Source of the DNA: Galerina marginata
Lineage: Eukaryota; Basidiomycota; Agaricomycetes; Agaricales; Galerinaceae
Length of the DNA: 64,000 bases
Assembly: GCA_023014335.1 (NCBI GenBank)
Contig: JAECYW010000014.1
Coordinates: 1,240,001 to 1,304,000, forward strand
Reading direction: 5' to 3'
Under the pieces are notes generated by a model that saw nothing but the letters and a program-made list of their open reading frames with translations, was not told the DNA's origin and searched no databases. Both the position numbers and the translations under genes were made by a program. Positions 57,978 through 64,000 of the stretch are shown here, in pieces. The number at the start of each line of letters is the position of its first letter. Position 1 is the stretch's first letter.

Positions 57978-58361
57978 TGTTTGGAACTCAAACAATGAAA
58001 CAGGTGGCCCTTAATTCTGGTAAGGTCCTCCCTTTGGAAAAGGAGGCCCTTTTTCTGGTTTCTTGCTCTGTGATTTTCACACAACCGATCAAGGCTCAGT
58101 TGTCAGGATTGCAGACCTAAATTGAAATAGTTGGAAATATTTGGAATATGATATAATGCTACCCTGTCTTATGTAGACCACTGAAATTCATTTTCTGCTA
58201 GTTGCCGGCCCAGGTATCTCAAGCTTCCAACAGTCCCACAACTGCTGGGTTATGCCAGAATAGATACTAAGATAGCAGGTTGACCAGCCAGATTTAAGCA
58301 GTAAAGTCTAAAGAGGGCGGTTTGCCTCTCGCACCGATCGCGACCACCGTGTGTAGTTACA
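57978..58361. other. 3' flank of the caspase-like gene
   Basis: Non-coding; it ends at the insertion point of the Helitron-like terminus. Confidence 0.4.
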
Positions 58362-58560
58362 CTAGCCGCTAACCCGTGCTTCGCACGGGTATTTGATGCT
58401 TATAGAATTCATCCAAGTCTAAGTCAAAGCCAGTCTCCATTAACGCGTCGCCGCGCCTCCACGCGCATTAGATGCTTCAGAGCTAAATTTAGGAAAAAAT
58501 GCTGGCTCTGGACAAAAATTATGCTTTGAAGTTTGTGGGTAGCGAAAATACTACCCGTAC
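58362..58560 (-). mobile_element. Helitron-like 3' end on the minus strand
   Basis: On the minus strand the element ends with a hairpin (ACCCGTGC, loop GAA, GCACGGGT; plus-strand 58372-58390), then TTAGCGG overlapping CTAG at 58365-58362, followed by T. This is the same architecture as the terminus at 45550, with the same CCCGTGC stem. The body extends to higher coordinates. The 5' end is not identified, so the right boundary is nominal. Confidence 0.6.
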
Positions 58561-59450
58561 TCTTGCCATACCCGTTCCTGTACCCATTGGCAATGGTAAC
58601 CCATACAGGTAGCACACACCCGTGCATTTCATAGGTCCGCAGGTGGTAGATGTTTTATTGAGTAGCAAAACATTTTCGACGGATAGTAGGGCTTCCGGGA
58701 TATCTGAGAAGGGAGCGGCGCAGACCAAGTGCAGATGGAGAATCTTCCAGAACATTTGCAATACCTTTGAAATATTTTAACAGGCCCTTTGAGAATATTC
58801 TGGAAAGTGACTTCTGTCGTTTCACGAATGCAGGTTGAATGTGAGCTCCAGTCCGCCAGCCAGATAATGTCTCTTCTAGACCTGTGAGAAAGACCACTGC
58901 CAATAATGCAAGAGGTGTCGCTTGACGTGCTTGCTGCTCTCCTCAAGGACCGCACTGGACAGAAAAACCATTTTTAAGGCTGTGGGTAGCGGAGGCACTA
59001 CCTGTGCCCATACCGGATAGCGACCCATTGAGCCTCCAGGTACCATGGACCTGTGATTCACATACAGATATATTGAGCAACAGGGCATTTTCGACAGAGA
59101 GCTTGTATATATACACTACGCGCAAAAGGTGCTTTTCGAACTCTAAAAATACGATTCTCATTCATTGGAAAATTATGACTGTTTGAAACTCAAAAATACA
59201 TTACCTTATGGAGTACCGTCGGTACTCCATATATTTTTTCGGTACTCCGTATGGTAATACATTTATGGAATTCAATCAGTCATAATTTTTTAATAGATGA
59301 AAATCATATTTTGCACCTCCGAAAAATCGTTTTTGCGCCCAGTGATAGGAATGGACTTGAAACGGAGAATGTTCCAGAACACTTGGGAGATCTCTTTGAA
59401 CAGGGCCCCTTCCAGAAAATTCTGGAAATTCTCCCATTTCAGAAATGTGA
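58500..59450. repeat. Degenerate duplicated segment inside the repetitive region
   Basis: Two related segments (about 58550-58810 and 58975-59170 with 59360-59440) share GTGGGTAGCG, ACCCATTG, TATTGAG(T/C)A(G/A)CA, CATTTTCGACGGA/CAGA and TTCCAGAACA(T/C)TTG. Neither copy encodes a recognisable protein. They are probably parts of the mobile element. Confidence 0.5.
59120..59338. repeat. Long imperfect hairpin, about 100-bp arms
   Basis: The left arm starts GCGCAAAA and the right arm ends TTTTGCGC. They pair through AATTATGACTG and TTACC(T/A)TA(T/C)GGAGTACC with mismatches. The tip contains GGAGTACC (59210) and two copies of GGTACTCC (59221, 59241). Transcripts could fold into a long hairpin, or this is a MITE. 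Confidence 0.65.
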
Positions 59451-61042
59451 GCGCTTGCTCATGAATTTCAATGCGAACGCAGAAAACCCCGGAGCTCAGC
59501 AGCCTCAGCAGCCTCAGCTTGTAAGGAATGACTAAAACTCAATGAAGGAAAACAGAATATACTCACTGCACACCCCGGCATTCCATACCAAAGTGGAAAC
59601 TGCATGAAGCGGACGTGTCTTCGATCCCAGAGTGTTATCCTGTCCAACTTGTTTAGGTTATCAGCATGAAGATAAGCACTCGGAGTACGTGATATTATAT
59701 ACCTTGCTCGTTTTGGCAACTCTCGATGTATTGTTAAAGTTGCTCTTGCCTTTCGCGCTTGCGGCGCGACGCCGAGAGCTGGCGTTCGAAGGAGCTATTA
59801 GCGAATGAAAATTAATATATTCACAAAGTTATAATAATATGATAAAAACCTGCTGGTTCCCTGCGAAGCTTGCTCGCGTTGAAGGTGTGCTGTTGCCTGG
59901 ATGAACTAATTTGATGATTAGCACCAATGGCCATCTGGGTAGACGGGGGCTCGCTCGGTGATAAAGGTGATTCGAAATAGCAGAAAGGTCTAGCTAGAAG
60001 AAGGAAGATGAGATCAGGTACGACATAGGTTGGTTTAATACGACGTACCCTATTTCCCAAACCATGCCTCTCCACTGCTAGACACTGCGTGCTTGATTTT
60101 CATCCTGTGTTTCACGGGGACGGCGCCTTCTAGGACTGTCCTCATGGTCATTGTCCCGAATGTCGCGTGCTGATTGTCATGCCCACATCCTTGCCCTTTC
60201 AGCAGCCCCGAGTGGTGGAGTAGGTGTTTCGGGTCTTGCGGCTGGAGTTCGATGGCGGTGAGGACTTTCATCCACATTGGTAGTACGTTGTCAAAGTGCT
60301 TCGCGTATCCGGCTTTGATGTCGTTGAGGCGTATTGAGCTTTTCGTAAGGCCTATTGAAAGGCATATGAATATCTACGGGGGAATGGAAGAGAAGAAATA
60401 CTCACATATCGTCAGTAGCAGAGCTGTTTGCAGGGGTGTTCAATTTCGTTTGCGATACAACGGCACCTTGGCAATGCTGAAACACGCCTCCCGGTGCCGT
60501 TGCAAAGACCGAACATTCGAGAAAGCGGACCGGTTAAAAACAGAAAGCTATTGAGCAGCGGTTTCGTCAAAAGACAATTGGTGTTGAATACATGAGTACA
60601 GGAAAACACTGGAAAGATTCTCTTGCTGAATCACACACGAAGAGACATTCACACAAAAGTTTACATTAAATTCAACAAACAAAACATACAGCTCCATTCT
60701 CTGCAAAGTAGACCACGTTAGGGAGAGGCGGCTCGTTGTAGAAGGAAAGCAGAGCGGAGAGAACGAACGATGCGGTTAGAGAAGAGATTCGAAGCGACCT
60801 CCTCAATGTCTTTAACCACGTGCAGTTTCCCATGACATCATAATTCATCAGTAGCCAATCAGAATGTCTCTTTGTCCCCCGTGAGAAAGACCACTTCCAA
60901 TTGTTATAATAGATAAGCGGAAAATGTTTGGCTTCGCTTGGATTCAACGACTATGGCCTTCCGCAACAATTCAAGTTCCTTGCAATTTCTCCCTGCATTT
61001 TCCACAAGCTCGAAGTTTATGTTTTGTATCTCAGAAATCACA
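59451..61042. other. Region with unassigned minus-strand frames
   Basis: Protein-like minus-strand frames lie at 59468-59719, 59821-60075 and 60050-60350. The last reads IKAGYAKHFDNVLPMWMKVL and later HDNQHATFGTMTMRTVLEG. They may be exons or remnants of one minus-strand gene, possibly element-borne, but I could not build a model or recognise the family. Confidence 0.3.
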
Positions 61043-62649
61043 ATGGAAGAACGGCATAGGCTTTTACTTCAGTCCACCCACTTAAAAGAAGAACTATCGC
61101 CCCGAAGATCCTCAAAGTCATCTACGGAGACGGGATACATTCTGTCGATCACTTCGTTGCCCTCATTTTACGCCGCCTCAGCATCTGCACCCTTCAATGT
61201 CATCGATGTATTTGATAAAAGTACTCTGCAGGGTGTACAAACGTTTCCCGGGCACGAGGGCGCGACAACGTCTCTCCATACGGCCGAAAATCTCGGTGGA
61301 ATCCTCCAAAAGTGCCTAATTTCTTCTGGGAAAGACGGAAGTATCAAAGCCTGGGATGAACGCACGAATTCACATAGTATCAAGAGTGCGTGTCCTTGTT
61401 GTTGACAATAGCCTGAGTTTTCTGACAACTCATGAAGCTGTTCGCTTGCAGTGACGAATCTCGGGAAATCACTTGCCCTGCTCTGTTGTGATGTCTCCCC
61501 GGATGGATTGACGGTTGCTGGTGGAACAGAATTACAAGGCGAAGAAGCCTCAATTCTCTATTGGTGCGTTGTCTGTGACTCTGAAAGACGCCTTTTTTAA
61601 TTGGGTGGCTTTTAGGGATCCGCGTCAACCAGCTACACCATTGCGAGCCCATTCGAGTAGCCACTCCGACGATGTTACGACGCTCTCATTCGCGTCTTCT
61701 AGAGATCCAGAAACGAACAAAAACACCATTCTCTCTGGTTCGACCGACGGCCTCCTCTGCACGTCGAATGCAGACGAAGACGACGAAGACGAAGCTCTGA
61801 TCCAGGTCGGCAATTGGGGTTGCAGCGTCGCACAAGCAGGCTGGATATACAGGGAACCCAAGCCGAAGGTTGACGATGGTTTCGTAGATTATGATTACTC
61901 GGCAGCTATCTGGGCTGCGAGCGACATGGAAACATTTAGCATCTGGAGGAATGATGTTGGTGTTTCTTTTTTTGGCTTGTACGATGTTCTGTTGCTTATT
62001 TTAATTGGAATAGCTCGATCAACTGCTAAGCCTCGATATCCGCTCACCTGTTCTCCACAATGGACGCACCTGGGTTACCGACTACTGTATTACCGCTCGC
62101 AGCACCAATACGTCCTACCCAAGTCTCAGTGTTTTCACTGGTACAAACGAGTAAGGATACGGCGCAATTCAACTACATCGTCATCAGCTAATCACGCAAC
62201 TCAATTAGAGGTGACATCGCCCTCCTTTCGAATCTGAACATCGCGGTGCCCGACGCGCCTTGGTGTCTTCACAAATTATGGACGCATGGCCATACTGGTG
62301 TTGTGCGGAGCCTCCTTTGGGATGAAGAAGTGAGTTTCCATCTATTCTATGGCAGTACTTACACTGATTGGACCTATAGAACCAAATTTTGGTATCCGGT
62401 GGCGAAGATGGGAAGATCAACGCGTGGTCCTTCCCACCCGTCGAGCATGAAATATATGAAGACGGGGGTGATCAGGAATTTGAGGATGAATACGAAAATG
62501 ATGGGATGGAAGTAGACGTCTCTCCTAAAGCACGCAAGCGCGAGCTTGACGGAAACAGCGATAGGGTACGTATTTCATTTTGAACATCATGTCACTGGGA
62601 GCTCAATGAACATTACCGTCTGCAGAAAGGAAAGAGGACGAAGCGATAA
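61043..62649 (+). CDS. WD40 repeat protein, WDR89-like
   Basis: Exons 61043-61385, 61452-61563, 61616-61955, 62014-62150, 62209-62329, 62380-62565 and 62626-62649 give 420 aa. WD-type repeats are visible: LISSGKDGSIKAWDERTNS, VAGGTEL...ILYWDPR, TILSGSTDGLLC, AIWAASDMETFSIW and ILVSGGEDGKINAWSFP. The order and the GCSVAQAGW...CLHKLWTHGHTGVVRSLLWD segments resemble WDR89 of animals and its fungal relatives. The C terminus is acidic, then basic (KGKRTKR), consistent with nuclear localisation. Function is unknown beyond a beta-propeller scaffold. The start ATG is the first suited to the frame; codons upstream are open to 60938. Confidence 0.8.
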
Positions 62650-64000
62650 ACTTACAGTATCACACCTACGTCTGTCGAAACCATTTGTAGGCGGAATATA
62701 GGGTCGTTGACGTTGATTAAAACGAAGTTTCTAGTGTGTTATCTAATCCTGCATCGCCCGGAAGAAAGTATGTGGACTTAGAAGTAAGCAGTTTGTCGGG
62801 GAGTCTTGAACTTTGTCGATTGGAGGATATTGGGCATCTGCATAAATAAGGCCATTAACATATCAAAAAGTCGATCTTTCGCTTTTCTGGACGACGTGGA
62901 ATCCATGGAATAATATCTGATTGATAAGGTAAAATTGCTGTCTACACTGTGATGCTGGTTCTGATGCTGTCTATGCTGAAGTGTGTGGGTTGAAATTGCT
63001 TGAGAATAGGATTAGTGGAGTTGGCGACCTAGGCCAGGCTGGGTTGAATATAACAGATGGGTAACGTGCTTTGAATGGGATGGATGAGACAAAGGGTAGG
63101 ACGTGATGTGATGTTGGCAAGTTAAGAGGTGGGTGATAACGAACTGATGATAAGTATACAAAATTCTTTTGAAAGGAACTTGAACTAGGATGACATTTAT
63201 ACTACTGGGGGAGGTTGTATCGCTGGAAAGCAAGCGAGGCTGGAAAATTAAATCTTCACAGGCGGAGGGGATGAGCCCCAGAAAGGGCGTTGGCACGCCG
63301 GCTGATGCGGCCTTAGGGAAGGCCGAAAATATGTTCGAAGATGTCGAAGATGGGCAAGAGACATGGTTTGGAGGACAGGCTGGTTCGAGATTGCTGGTAA
63401 CGCGGCTTCGTTCTACGAAAGCCAGGTCTGGACTTGGTGGTCTTTTTCTGTGAGTCAAAGGCGAGATAATTTGTATGACTGAGAAGGTCGAGTTCCCGCC
63501 AGCGAGATCAATGTGGTAGCGTTTCGGACTTGCCGAGAGTAATTTCGAAGCGATAGTAGCAAGTTTTTGGGCACATGTGTGAAATGTGAGGCATTGCCAT
63601 AATAGCTCTGGACAGGCGACGGGAAAATGGCGGATTGAGCGACTGTGTCCCTATTTAGGGCAACCCATGCAACGACCTGAAAAAGTTGCATATACCAGTC
63701 CACCACCCAAATGGATCGTAAATGGGTGGTGGATTGAGGTCCGAGAATGATACGCTCTTCGTGTTACCTTTGAAGGGTACAAGTGAACGGGGCATGCAAG
63801 GTTTCTAGGATGATCAAGTATTAGTAGGGAAGATTACCGTAAACTTCAATACTTACGATGGGTAGTTTTGCTGGCTTAGAGATTAAAAATTCTCTAGGCG
63901 TCTGAAAAGAGGGAGTAGGAGGAAGGTTTTGAATATTGGAAGACCGGTACGTCATGGATCTGGAGATGGTCGCCCAAGGTCCTTTTAGGTGGTCAGGGAC
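62650..64000. other. 3' end of window, ambiguous frames
   Basis: At 63012-63458 (minus, 148 aa, Ser/Pro-rich) and 63190-63453 (plus, 87 aa) two open frames overlap antisense. The plus frame looks slightly more protein-like near GTPADAALGKAENMFEDV. No splice chain or domain allows a decision. Nothing is recognised after 63720. Confidence 0.3.

Overview
The window is nuclear DNA of a filamentous basidiomycete, most likely a mushroom-forming agaricomycete; I cannot name the species. Nearly every gene is cut by several 45-80 nt GT-AG introns. The gene families are typical of Agaricomycetes (a DUF6699 protein, a MYND-finger protein, several divergent F-box/LRR proteins, caspase-like proteins), mixed with conserved eukaryotic housekeeping genes. 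Gene models were assembled by hand from reading frames and splice signals; where I give an exon chain, the coding total is divisible by three.

Layout. 0.4-6.5 kb: a DUF6699 protein, an F-box/LRR protein and a MYND-finger protein. 6.5-10.5 kb: low-complexity DNA with no secure gene. 10.5-11.6 kb: a MARVEL-type tetraspan membrane protein. 12-21 kb: an accessory block with a MITE-like element at 12.1-12.6 kb, then two direct copies of a 2.3-3 kb non-coding repeat (with internal ~310-bp tandem units) flanking a caspase-like gene that has lost its catalytic histidine. 22-27 kb: ALE1-type MBOAT acyltransferase, ribosomal protein eL18 and a Tra2-type splicing factor; the last two diverge from one promoter. 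29-33.4 kb: a candidate 34-aa spliced microprotein gene and two convergent F-box paralogues. 33.7-43 kb: a GNL3/Grn1/Nug1 nucleolar GTPase, an F-box/LRR protein and Nop9. 43-48 kb: gene-poor DNA with inverted repeats and a Helitron-like 3' terminus. 48-55 kb: Sco1, an APH-fold kinase-like protein, an intron-containing tRNA-Leu(CAG) and Emg1/Nep1. 55-60.6 kb: a second caspase-like gene with an intact His/Cys dyad, a second Helitron-like 3' terminus on the minus strand, and a long imperfect hairpin. 61-62.7 kb: a WDR89-like WD40 protein.

How the genes relate. Four genes belong to ribosome production (eL18, the GNL3-type GTPase, Nop9, Emg1), one to splicing (Tra2), one to mitochondrial complex IV assembly (Sco1) and one to phospholipid remodelling (ALE1). 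The accessory layer is F-box expansions and a caspase-like pair whose two copies each lie beside a repetitive element. The most interesting signals are the active/inactive caspase pair, the repeat duplication around the inactive copy, the two Helitron-type termini, the inverted repeats and the microprotein gene.
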